Program-made: the position numbers and the translations under genes | Origin: Flavobacterium terrisoli | GTDB lineage: Bacteria > Bacteroidota > Bacteroidia > Flavobacteriales > Flavobacteriaceae | Assembly: GCF_030167905.1 (NCBI RefSeq) | Contig: NZ_JARGNA010000006.1 | Coordinates: 248,001-312,000, forward strand | DNA length: 64,000 nucleotides | Direction of reading: 5' to 3' | Part shown: positions 17,617 to 24,763 of the stretch, piece by piece | Numbering within the stretch: the stretch's first letter is position 1 | How the letters are laid out: each line of letters opens with the position of its first letter | Notes under the pieces: model-generated | Seen by the model: only the letters and a program-made list of their open reading frames with translations | Database searches by the model: none | Told to the model about the DNA's origin: nothing

Positions 17617-17655
17617 CACTATTGCATACTTTTAAATTTTTAAAATATACAATTG

Positions 17656-17683
17656 AACCTCTGCAAACTGCAGAGGTTTTTTT
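17656..17683 (+). terminator. attenuator terminator of met leader 2
   Basis: A perfect 9-bp stem AACCTCTGC / GCAGAGGTT with loop AAACT and a T run, 39 bases after the leader stop and 40 bases before the next ATG. Same spacing as in leader 1. Confidence 0.9.
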
Positions 17684-17722
17684 ATTTAATCAAAATCGAA
17701 AATTCAATAAACAAAACAGAAA

Positions 17723-18346
17723 ATGAAAAATTATATTCTTTTAGTAATACTTATAGCAGGCAGCATTTTTACTGCAAACGCCCAATCAAAAAAGAATCAA
17801 AATAAGGAGACTTATTTGAATGAACTGGTTACCATCATGCAAGGTCATTATTCTTCAGAGAAGCAATCGGTGGCCGATACGAGTTATTTCAATATTTCTC
17901 TTAGAATGGTTCCGATCTGGAAAAGCAAAGGCCACTATTTGTTTGTTGAGCAGGCACTTTTCAAAAAGCAAGACAAGCCGTATAGAGTTAGAATTTACAA
18001 ATTGGTTCAGGATGGAGACAAATTCATAAGCCAAATCTATACCTTGAAAAACGAGAAAGAATGGATTGGCAAAGGAAATACACCTGAAGCTTTTGACGCG
18101 CTTACTGAAAATGACATCGAGTTAAAACAAGGCTGTGAAGTGGTTTTGAAACGCATTGATAAAAATAAATTTCTAGGCCAAACCGGAGAAAAAACTTGTC
18201 CGAGTGAATTGAGAGGCGCCAGTTATGCCACCTCAAAAGTAACCGTGTTAGAAAATCAAATTTTATCCTGGGATCAGGGATTTGACAAAGAAGGAAAACA
18301 AGTTTGGGGTGCAGAAAAAGCAGGGTATGTTTTTGATAAATTATAA
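17723..18346 (+). CDS. exported CpcT/CpeT-like (chromophore lyase family) protein
   Basis: 207 residues with a signal peptide ending near ANAQ. The body (NELVTIMQGHYSSEKQ, SLRMVPIWKS, HYLFVEQALF, PYRVRIYKL, GCEVVLKRI, CPSELRGASYATS) matches the CpcT/CpeT family, whose cyanobacterial members attach bilins to phycobiliproteins. This organism shows no sign of phycobiliproteins, and such homologues are known in non-photosynthetic Bacteroidota without assigned function. The signal peptide places it in the periplasm or outer envelope. It is behind its own Met/Cys attenuator and upstream of metY, which links it to sulfur amino acid supply; that link is inference. Confidence 0.82.
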   Translation: MKNYILLVILIAGSIFTANAQSKKNQNKETYLNELVTIMQGHYSSEKQSVADTSYFNISLRMVPIWKSKGHYLFVEQALFKKQDKPYRVRIYKLVQDGDKFISQIYTLKNEKEWIGKGNTPEAFDALTENDIELKQGCEVVLKRIDKNKFLGQTGEKTCPSELRGASYATSKVTVLENQILSWDQGFDKEGKQVWGAEKAGYVFDKL

Positions 18347-18394
18347 TAAACATTCGCCAAACAATTAAATAGAAAGCAAATAAGTTATAAAGCA

Positions 18395-18490
18395 ATGAAT
18401 ACAATAGGAAAAAATATGATGATGAACCGCATGATGCACATGATGATGTGTTGTATCTACATACCCTGTTGCCAAAAGCGGATGACTTAA
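18395..18490 (+). CDS. Met/Cys-rich leader peptide 3 (attenuator)
   Basis: A 31-codon ORF with 10 Met and 4 Cys; residues 7-20 read NMMMNRMMHMMMCC and residues 25-26 are again Cys-Cys. It is not obviously homologous to leaders 1 and 2, but the design is the same: CCAAAAG at 18472-18478 (codons 26-28, extendable to 9 pairs with a G-U) is complementary to CTTTTGG (18520-18526) of the following terminator. A ribosome stalled in the Met run (18440-18448) would leave it free. No convincing promoter is seen between 18346 and 18395, so it may be reached by read-through from the CpcT-like gene. It precedes metY. Confidence 0.8.
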   Translation: MNTIGKNMMMNRMMHMMMCCIYIPCCQKRMT

Positions 18491-18513
18491 TCGAAGTATA
18501 TATACTTGTTCTT

Positions 18514-18550
18514 AAAGTCCTTTTGGTAAGCCAACCAAAAGGACTTTTTT
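18514..18550 (+). terminator. attenuator terminator of met leader 3
   Basis: A perfect 14-bp stem AAAGTCCTTTTGGT / ACCAAAAGGACTTT with loop AAGCCA, followed by T. It is 49 bases before the metY start. Confidence 0.93.
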
Positions 18551-18599
18551 TATTCCTAAAAATCAAAAAAAATATAATAATCTAAAAAAAATCTAAATC

Positions 18600-19892
18600 A
18601 TGAGCACACAAAAATTCGCAACTAACGCATTGCACGCAGGACACGACGTTACTAAAAATGCAGGAACCAGAGCCGTTCCAATCTACCAAACGACTTCGTA
18701 TGTATTCAACAATTCGGATCACGCTGCCAATCTTTTTGGTTTAGCCGAAGCCGGATTCATTTACACCCGATTGAACAATCCAACCAATGATATCCTCGAA
18801 CAACGCCTGGCCGCACTTGAAGGCGGAATCGGCGCCGTAGTTACTGCCTCAGGAACTTCAGCCATCGCCACTACTTTGTTGGTTTTACTAAAAGCCGGCG
18901 ATCACATTGTGGCTTCCAACAGTTTGTATGGCGGAACTTATAATTTGCTGAAAGTGACTTTGCCAAGATTGGGCATCACCACCACTTTTGTTGATCCATC
19001 AAACCCGAATAACTTTACCAAAGCCGCACAGGAAAATACCAGAGCGTTTTTTGCAGAAAGTTTGGGGAATCCAAAGTTGGATGTACTCGATTTGAAAGCA
19101 ATTTCAAATGAAGCCAAAGCTTTCAAAGTACCTTTCATTGTGGATAATACTGTGGCTACGCCTTATTTGTTAAACCCAATTCAGTATGGTGCTGACATTG
19201 TCATTCACTCGTTAACCAAATACATTACCGGAAACGGAACGTCGCTTGGCGGTGTCATCATCGATGCCGGAAACTTCGACTGGAGCAACGGGAAATTCCC
19301 TGAATTTACAGAACCATCAGCCGGTTATCACGGTTTGAAATACTATGAAGCGCTTGGGTCAGCCTCATTTATTGCCAAAGTAAGAATCGAAGGCTTGCGT
19401 GATTTTGGTGCGGCACTAAGTCCGTTCAACGCGTTCCAAACGATTCAAGGCTTGGAAACATTGGAAATCAGAATCAAAAAACACAGCGAAAATGCTTTGG
19501 CTTTAGCCCAATGGTTGCAAACGCAGCCAGCCGTAGCTTGGGTAAATTATCCGGGATTGGCCACTTCCCGATACAAAGCCTTAGCCAATGAATATTTACC
19601 GGAAGGCAAAAGCGGTATCGTGACTTTTGGTTTGAAAGGAGGATTTGAAGCAGCGAAAAAAGTCGCAGACGAAACCAAGTTGTTCTCGTTGTTGGCGAAC
19701 ATCGGTGATACCAAATCACTAATCATCCATCCGGCGAGTACTACACATCAGCAATTGTCCGACGCTGAGCAGGAAGCCACCGGCGTGACCAAAGATTTGG
19801 TTCGTTTGTCTGTAGGCTTAGAAAACATAGACGATTTGAAAGCCGATTTGGAAGCGGCATTTATAACGATAAAAACACCTCAATTAATTTAA
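18600..19892 (+). CDS. metY: O-acetylhomoserine aminocarboxypropyltransferase (sulfhydrylase)
   Basis: 430 residues, typical length of MetY, which makes homocysteine from O-acetylhomoserine and sulfide. Landmarks: FATNALHAGHDVTKNAGTRA at the start, YTRLNNPTND, the Schiff-base Lys207 in HSLTKYITGNGTSLGGVI, the insertion DWSNGKFPEFTEPSAGYHG that separates sulfhydrylases from cystathionine synthases, and IIHPASTTHQQL near the end. It follows leader 3 and is followed by metX, whose product makes its substrate. Confidence in the MetY assignment is high because of the insertion and length. Confidence 0.95.
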   Translation: MSTQKFATNALHAGHDVTKNAGTRAVPIYQTTSYVFNNSDHAANLFGLAEAGFIYTRLNNPTNDILEQRLAALEGGIGAVVTASGTSAIATTLLVLLKAGDHIVASNSLYGGTYNLLKVTLPRLGITTTFVDPSNPNNFTKAAQENTRAFFAESLGNPKLDVLDLKAISNEAKAFKVPFIVDNTVATPYLLNPIQYGADIVIHSLTKYITGNGTSLGGVIIDAGNFDWSNGKFPEFTEPSAGYHGLKYYEALGSASFIAKVRIEGLRDFGAALSPFNAFQTIQGLETLEIRIKKHSENALALAQWLQTQPAVAWVNYPGLATSRYKALANEYLPEGKSGIVTFGLKGGFEAAKKVADETKLFSLLANIGDTKSLIIHPASTTHQQLSDAEQEATGVTKDLVRLSVGLENIDDLKADLEAAFITIKTPQLI

Positions 19893-19928
19893 AGATAAAC
19901 CATAATTACTAGGTTTTGTTTGTTTGTT

Positions 19929-19968
19929 AAGACTGTCTTCAAAGTTGAGGTTGGAGGCAGTCTTTTAA
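19929..19968 (+). other. hairpin between metY and metX
   Basis: AAGACTG / CAGTCTT arms enclosing a short CTTC / GAGG extension, followed by TTTTAAAA. It might be a partial terminator or a processing/stability element inside the metY-metX-hom transcript; the T tract is short. Confidence 0.35.
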
Positions 19969-19989
19969 AAGCAGAAAAAAAGAAGCAAC

Positions 19990-20991
19990 ATGAAAAATTT
20001 ACAAAAAATAGACCTGTTTAATTTTGATTTGGAAAATGGAAAGCAACGTCCATATCTTCCATTGTTCTATCAAACTTTTGGTCAGCCAATCGGTACCGCA
20101 CCGGTTGTAGTAGTCAATCACGCTTTGACGGGCAATTCCAATGTTACCGGAGAAAATGGCTGGTGGAACGATTTGATTGGCTCGGGCAACATCATCGATA
20201 CCAATTACTTCACGGTTATTGCCTTCAACATTCCCGGGAATGGCTATGATGACAACTTTGGGAATCTGATATCCAATTATAAGGATTTTACCATTCGCGA
20301 TGTGGCCAGAATCTTTTGGGAAGGTCTGAATTTCCTGAAAGTAAATCAGGTTTTCTCCGTAATTGGCGGAAGTTTGGGCGGAGCTGTGGCCTGGGAAATG
20401 GCGACATTGAAACCAAGCAGTGTTCAAAATTTGATTCCGATTGCCACCGATTGGAAAGCGACCGATTGGGTCATTGCCAATGTATTAATCCAGGACCAGG
20501 TGCTCAACAATTCTGATGATCCCATTGCGGATGCCCGTTTGCACGCGATGTTGCTCTACAGAACACCTCAATCCATCAACCAACGTTTTCAAAGAAATAA
20601 GTTTAACGAATCATCGGTGTTTCAAATTGAAAACTGGCTGGCGAATCACGGGGTAAAGCTCAAAAACCGCTTTCGCTTGTCGTCTTATAAACTGATGAAT
20701 CATTTGCTTAAAACCAATGATATTACTCGGGATCGAAATGATTTTTTGGCGGTAGCCAACGAAATTCAGGGAAATATCCATGTAGTAGCCGTCGATACGG
20801 ATTACTTTTTTATCCCGGATGAAAACCGAGAAACGGTTGAAATTTTAAAACCAGTTAAAGAAAATGTCTTTTACCACGAAATACAATCCATTCACGGACA
20901 CGACGCTTTCTTAATCGAATTCGAACAATTAGCCCAAATTTTATCACCCATTTTTAACAAACAAAAACAACACAATTATGTCAACGCTTAG
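19990..20991 (+). CDS. metX: homoserine O-acetyltransferase (alpha/beta hydrolase fold)
   Basis: 333 residues. It transfers acetyl from acetyl-CoA to homoserine, the first committed step of methionine synthesis. The nucleophile Ser128 is in the elbow GGSLGGAVAWEMA, the acid is in VAVDTDYFFIP and the base in SIHGHDAFLIE. HALTGNSNVTG and NVTGENGWWNDLIGSGNIID correspond to the conserved oxyanion and active-site tunnel region. It is somewhat shorter than many MetX proteins because the C-terminus ends soon after the catalytic His. The 3' end overlaps hom by 14 bases, so the two are coupled. Confidence 0.92.
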   Translation: MKNLQKIDLFNFDLENGKQRPYLPLFYQTFGQPIGTAPVVVVNHALTGNSNVTGENGWWNDLIGSGNIIDTNYFTVIAFNIPGNGYDDNFGNLISNYKDFTIRDVARIFWEGLNFLKVNQVFSVIGGSLGGAVAWEMATLKPSSVQNLIPIATDWKATDWVIANVLIQDQVLNNSDDPIADARLHAMLLYRTPQSINQRFQRNKFNESSVFQIENWLANHGVKLKNRFRLSSYKLMNHLLKTNDITRDRNDFLAVANEIQGNIHVVAVDTDYFFIPDENRETVEILKPVKENVFYHEIQSIHGHDAFLIEFEQLAQILSPIFNKQKQHNYVNA

Positions 20992-22078
20992 AATCAATAT
21001 CGTCCTTTTTGGAATCGGAAATGTCGGTAGTACTTTAGTCAATCAGGTTATCGAAAGCCAAAAGTTCTTTCTCGAAAAGAAGAATATCGACCTTAGATTT
21101 CCCATCATCACCAATTCCACTTTGGCTTTCTTTGAAAAAGACGGCCTGAAAAACCAATGGGAAGCCAATTTTGCCCAATCCGCTATTCCGTTCCGAATTG
21201 AAGACATCATCGAGTATGTTCAGGAACAACAATTGGAAAACCTGATTGCCGTTGATGCGACTGCCAGTCAGGACATCATCAAAAATTATATTCCGCTGAT
21301 CCAAAACGGATTTAGTATCGTTGCCGCCAATAAAAAAGCGAATACGTTGCACTTCGATTTTTATAAGGAACTGAGAAGAAACCTAAAGAAATACGACAAA
21401 ACCTTTTTATACGAAACCAATGTCGGCGCTGGTTTGCCTGTCGTTCAAACGATAAATGATCTTCACTTTTCGGGTGAAGAAATTACCAAAATCCGTGGTG
21501 TATTCTCTGGTTCACTAAGCTATATCTTCAACCGTTTCTCTGCGGAGGAATTGCCGTTTTCCAAAATTTTGACCGATGCCGAGAAGTTAGGTTATACCGA
21601 ACCCGATTCACGTGAAGACTTATCCGGTAATGATGTGGCGAGAAAGCTTTTGATTCTGGCGCGTGAAATCGAACATGAATTTGAGTTTTCCGATATCAAA
21701 ATAGAATCCCTTTTGCTTCCAAACCTAAATGAAACCAACTCCAAAGCGGAGTATTCTGTAAACAAATCATTGTTCGACAAACCATTTCAAATTGCCAAAA
21801 TCACCCAAGCCGATGATCATGCCCTGCGCTATGTGGGCGAACTCGATGTCAAGACAAAGCAATTGGAAGTGAAACTGATTTCGGTGCCAAAAAGTTCAGC
21901 CTTGGGCCAACTCAAAGGTGCCGATAATCTGATTGAGATTTATACCAAATCCTATGGCGAAATCCCAATCGTCATTCAAGGCGCCGGAGCCGGAAAACAA
22001 GTTACGGCTCGTGGCGTTTTGACCGATATTCTCAAAATTGCAGAGAAAATCAAAATCAAGGAAGCGGTTTGGTTGTAG
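20978..22078 (+). CDS. homoserine dehydrogenase
   Basis: 366 residues, a stand-alone enzyme like the C-terminal half of ThrA/MetL, reducing aspartate semialdehyde to homoserine. NAD(P)-binding GIGNVGSTLVNQ at the N-terminus, AANKKANT, TNVGAGLPVVQT and SGSLSYIFN are characteristic; Lys in GKQVTARGVLTDI closes the protein. No aspartokinase or ACT domain is attached. Placed with metX and metY it supplies homoserine specifically for methionine. A separate bifunctional ThrA may exist elsewhere in the genome. Confidence 0.93.
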   Translation: MSTLRINIVLFGIGNVGSTLVNQVIESQKFFLEKKNIDLRFPIITNSTLAFFEKDGLKNQWEANFAQSAIPFRIEDIIEYVQEQQLENLIAVDATASQDIIKNYIPLIQNGFSIVAANKKANTLHFDFYKELRRNLKKYDKTFLYETNVGAGLPVVQTINDLHFSGEEITKIRGVFSGSLSYIFNRFSAEELPFSKILTDAEKLGYTEPDSREDLSGNDVARKLLILAREIEHEFEFSDIKIESLLLPNLNETNSKAEYSVNKSLFDKPFQIAKITQADDHALRYVGELDVKTKQLEVKLISVPKSSALGQLKGADNLIEIYTKSYGEIPIVIQGAGAGKQVTARGVLTDILKIAEKIKIKEAVWL

Positions 22079-22135
22079 CTCAACTAAACCAAATCGCTTC
22101 TCTTTTAATAACCAACAAACAAAAAAGAGTAACCA

Positions 22136-23344
22136 ATGAAATTAGATTTAATTGCCTTAGCCATTCCGTTTTTTGCCTTTTTTATGGTATTGGAATACTA
22201 CATCAGCAGAAGAAAAAACAAAGAGGTTCATCAGTTTAACGAAAGTGTCGCCAATATCAATGTCGGCATCGCCGAACGAATTACGGATTTGTTGACGACC
22301 GGTTCGTTCTTCTTTGTGTTTTCCTGGCTGAATAAGAATTGGGCCATTTTCAATATCGAAAGTAATTGGATTACGTGGATTTTGTTATTCCTCGCGACCG
22401 ATTTGGTTTGGTATTGGTATCATCGTTTCGGACACCAAATCAATCTGTTTTGGGCAGCTCATATTGTTCATCACCAAAGCGATGATTTCAATTATACCGC
22501 AGCCGCAAGAATCACCATCATTCAAGCCGTATTTCGCGGTTTGTTCTGGAGTATTTTACCCATCATCGGATTTCCGGCAGAGATGATTACGGTATTATTG
22601 CTCATCCACGGAACGTATCCTTTTTTCACGCATACGCAACTGGTTGGGAAATTAGGTTGGCTCGAATACATTATCGTAACGCCATCGCATCATCGTGTGC
22701 ATCACAGCAGCAATCCCGAATATCTGGATAAGAATTTTGGTGATATGCTGATTATTTGGGACAAAATATTTGGCACTTTCGCAGAAGAAAAAACCGAGCC
22801 CAAATATGGCCTGACCAAATCCCTCGGAAGCCACAGTTTCCTTTGGCAACATTTTCACTATTTCCTCGAACTCATTGTCGCTGTGCGTTTGGCAAAAACC
22901 GTTAAGGGAAAACTCAAAGTCATCTTCGGCAGTCCGGATGACCATGACCCAAGAATCCGAACGCTTTTGGAACGCAAATTGTCCCAAAAAGTAACCCATA
23001 TCCAATACACTGAAAAACTCATCCGCGCTATACAGATTAAAACTGTTACGACTATCATTGTCCTTTTTGTCACCATTTTGTTTTCACCCTACATTTCGCA
23101 ACCCAATTTGTGGATGCTCACCACATTCATCGTTTTAAGCGTTATAGTTACCGGCGCGATGCTCGAACAAAAACGCTGGATTTTCCATCTCGAGTTTGTC
23201 CGATTCAGCATTCTCTGTTTTATTTTCAATGAAACCGTAATGACCATCTATGTGACCGCATTAATTTTAACGGTATATACTTTAGCCTTGCTATTTTACA
23301 AAACCATTCATACGAGTTACCAAAGATTTTTATTTACTAACTAA
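22136..23344 (+). CDS. sterol desaturase / fatty acid hydroxylase family membrane protein
   Basis: 402 residues with several hydrophobic segments and the eight-histidine di-iron motif set: HRFGHQ, HIVHHQSDDFN and HRVHHSSNPEYLDKNFGD. Members hydroxylate or desaturate lipids in membranes; the substrate here is unknown. The C-terminal third (about 290-400) is a further group of hydrophobic helices. It begins 57 bases after hom and may be part of that transcript, but a metabolic link to methionine is not apparent. Confidence 0.88.
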   Translation: MKLDLIALAIPFFAFFMVLEYYISRRKNKEVHQFNESVANINVGIAERITDLLTTGSFFFVFSWLNKNWAIFNIESNWITWILLFLATDLVWYWYHRFGHQINLFWAAHIVHHQSDDFNYTAAARITIIQAVFRGLFWSILPIIGFPAEMITVLLLIHGTYPFFTHTQLVGKLGWLEYIIVTPSHHRVHHSSNPEYLDKNFGDMLIIWDKIFGTFAEEKTEPKYGLTKSLGSHSFLWQHFHYFLELIVAVRLAKTVKGKLKVIFGSPDDHDPRIRTLLERKLSQKVTHIQYTEKLIRAIQIKTVTTIIVLFVTILFSPYISQPNLWMLTTFIVLSVIVTGAMLEQKRWIFHLEFVRFSILCFIFNETVMTIYVTALILTVYTLALLFYKTIHTSYQRFLFTN

Positions 23345-23359
23345 CCTTAAACCTTTGAG

Positions 23360-23416
23360 ATTAAGAGGAGGACTGCCAGTGGCAGTCAGGCACAAGAGCT
23401 TTAGCTCGACAATTAC
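23360..23416 (+). repeat. repeat family 3 copy (two-hairpin element)
   Basis: ATTAAGAGGAG, then hairpin GACTGCC-AGT-GGCAGTC, then AGGCACAA, then hairpin GAGCT-TT-AGCTC, then GACAATTAC. A second copy on the opposite strand (28745-28806) keeps the flanks but has different stem sequences that still pair. Confidence 0.6.
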
Positions 23417-23452
23417 ACGAAAACGTTGTAGGTTTTTATTTTTTTAAAACTG

Positions 23453-23483
23453 TTGCAAAAACCAATTCTATGCCGTTACTTTG
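23453..23483 (+). promoter_or_regulatory. promoter upstream of the SAM-I riboswitch
   Basis: TTG at 23453-23455, 20-base spacer, TTACTTTG at 23476-23483 (one mismatch to TAnnTTTG). The start would fall near 23490, just before the riboswitch P1 helix. Confidence 0.6.
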
Positions 23484-23504
23484 CACTGTTCATAAACATT
23501 TTGT

Positions 23505-23606
23505 TCGTTATCACGAAAGCTGGAGGGAATAGACCCGTTGAAAGCTTAGCAACCCTTTGCCAAAAGAAGGTGCTACATTCTATCCCAAATTGGGAGCAGA
23601 TAACCC
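23505..23606 (+). promoter_or_regulatory. SAM-I (S-box) riboswitch upstream of metH
   Basis: The core matches the S-box: P1 GTTATC (23507-23512) pairs with GATAAC (23599-23604); CTGGAGGGAATAGACCCG, GAAAGCTTAGCAACCC, GAAGGTGCTACATTC and the final GAGCAGATAAC joint occur in order with the normal spacing. It binds SAM in known examples and turns off expression. No clear terminator/antiterminator follows; the 170 bases up to the metH ATG hold short hairpins and repeat copies, so the output mechanism is not evident. Confidence 0.92.
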
Positions 23607-23648
23607 CGAGAATTCTTCTCACTTTCATGATAACATACTATAATTAAT

Positions 23649-23748
23649 GCTGAACTTGTTTCAGTATCTTGAGCGAACGGCTTGCGCATTGTTGCAGTCC
23701 ATTTTCCCGCTGTCCGCGCTACAAGGTAGCTGCTGCCATCGGGGCTAA
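23649..23748 (+). repeat. repeat cluster between the riboswitch and metH (includes family 1 copy)
   Basis: A CTGAAC-TT-GTTTCAG inverted repeat (23650-23664) of a type common between genes in Bacteroidota, then a family 1 copy (23705-23748): CCCGCTGTCCGC, hairpin GCTAC-AA-GGTAGC, CTGCCATCGGGGCTA. Confidence 0.6.
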
Positions 23749-23776
23749 TAAGTTATCCATTTTTGTAAATAAGAAT

Positions 23777-24763
23777 ATGTCAAAAATTCAAGACGCTATA
23801 AAAGAAAGAATCCTCGTCCTCGACGGCGCGATGGGAACGATGCTGCAGCGCAACAATTTCTCTGAAGAAGATTTCCGTGGCGAACGCTTCAAGGATTTTC
23901 CACATCCGCTAAAAGGCAACAACGATTTGCTTTCGATCACCCAACCAGAAGCCGTAAAACAAGTTCACCGTTTGTATTTTCAGGCTGGTGCTGATATCGT
24001 GGAAACCAATACTTTTTCCGGAACAACCATCGGTATGGCCGATTATCACTTAGAGGATTTGGTTTACGAACTCAACTACGAATCGGCAAAAATTGCGCGT
24101 GAAGTAGCCGATGAATTTACCGACCGACCACGTTTTGTGGCGGGTTCCATCGGGCCAACAAACCGTACCGCATCGATGTCACCAGACGTAAACGATCCGG
24201 GATTTAGAGCCGTAACGTTTGATGATTTACGTATTGCTTACAAACAACAAGTGGAAGCGTTAATCGATGGTGGTTGTGATGTGCTTTTGGTGGAAACGAT
24301 CTTTGATACGTTGAACGCCAAAGCCGCTTTATTCGCCATCGAAGAAGTAAAGGAAGAACGCAATCTCGATATTCCTGTGATGGTTTCAGGAACGATTACC
24401 GATGCGTCAGGAAGAACTTTATCGGGACAAACCGTAGAAGCATTTTTGATTTCGATTCAGCATATCGATTTGTTGAGTATCGGATTCAATTGTGCACTTG
24501 GAGCAGACCAGTTGAAACCATACTTAAAAAGATTAGCTCATAATACTACGCTGAATATTTCCGCACATCCAAATGCCGGTTTACCGAATGCTTTCGGGCA
24601 GTATGACCAAACACCGGAGGAAATGCAAGCCTTAATAAAAGAATATTTACAGGACAATTTAGTCAACATCATTGGCGGTTGTTGTGGTACAACACCAGAG
24701 CATATCAAAGCCATTGCCGATGTAGCCAAAGAGTTCCAACCAAGAATTTTAGAAACGATATAA
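23777..24763 (+). CDS. metH: methionine synthase, homocysteine-binding subunit (split MetH, N-terminal part)
   Basis: 328 residues, equal to the first (homocysteine-binding, zinc) barrel of cobalamin-dependent Met[14 protein letters not shown] at the start, ETNTFSGTT, and the zinc cysteines in GFNCALG and [11 protein letters not shown] are present. The ATG at 23777 is chosen; the longer frame upstream runs through the repeat copy and is not protein-like. The stop overlaps the start of the next gene (TAATG), keeping the two halves in equal amounts. Controlled by the SAM-I riboswitch. Confidence 0.93.
   Translation: MSKIQDAIKERILVLDGAMGTMLQRNNFSEEDFRGERFKDFPHPLKGNNDLLSITQPEAVKQVHRLYFQAGADIVETNTFSGTTIGMADYHLEDLVYELNYESAKIAREVADEFTDRPRFVAGSIGPTNRTASMSPDVNDPGFRAVTFDDLRIAYKQQVEALIDGGCDVLLVETIFDTLNAKAALFAIEEVKEERNLDIPVMVSGTITDASGRTLSGQTVEAFLISIQHIDLLSIGFNCALGADQLKPYLKRLAHNTTLNISAHPNAGLPNAFGQYDQTPEEMQALIKEYLQDNLVNIIGGCCGTTPEHIKAIADVAKEFQPRILETI

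Noticed and set aside
17532..17726. A 64-codon plus-strand frame in the met leader 2 region
   Set aside because: It runs through the attenuator terminator in another frame than the Met-rich leader and has no protein-like features.
18102..18566. A 154-codon minus-strand frame opposite the CpcT-like gene and leader 3
   Set aside because: It is antisense to a supported gene, leader and terminator, and is Leu/Phe/Ser-rich shadow sequence.
23453..23776. Plus-strand frames over the riboswitch and the upstream extension of metH
   Set aside because: They are explained by the SAM-I aptamer and repeats; the MetH family starts at 23777.
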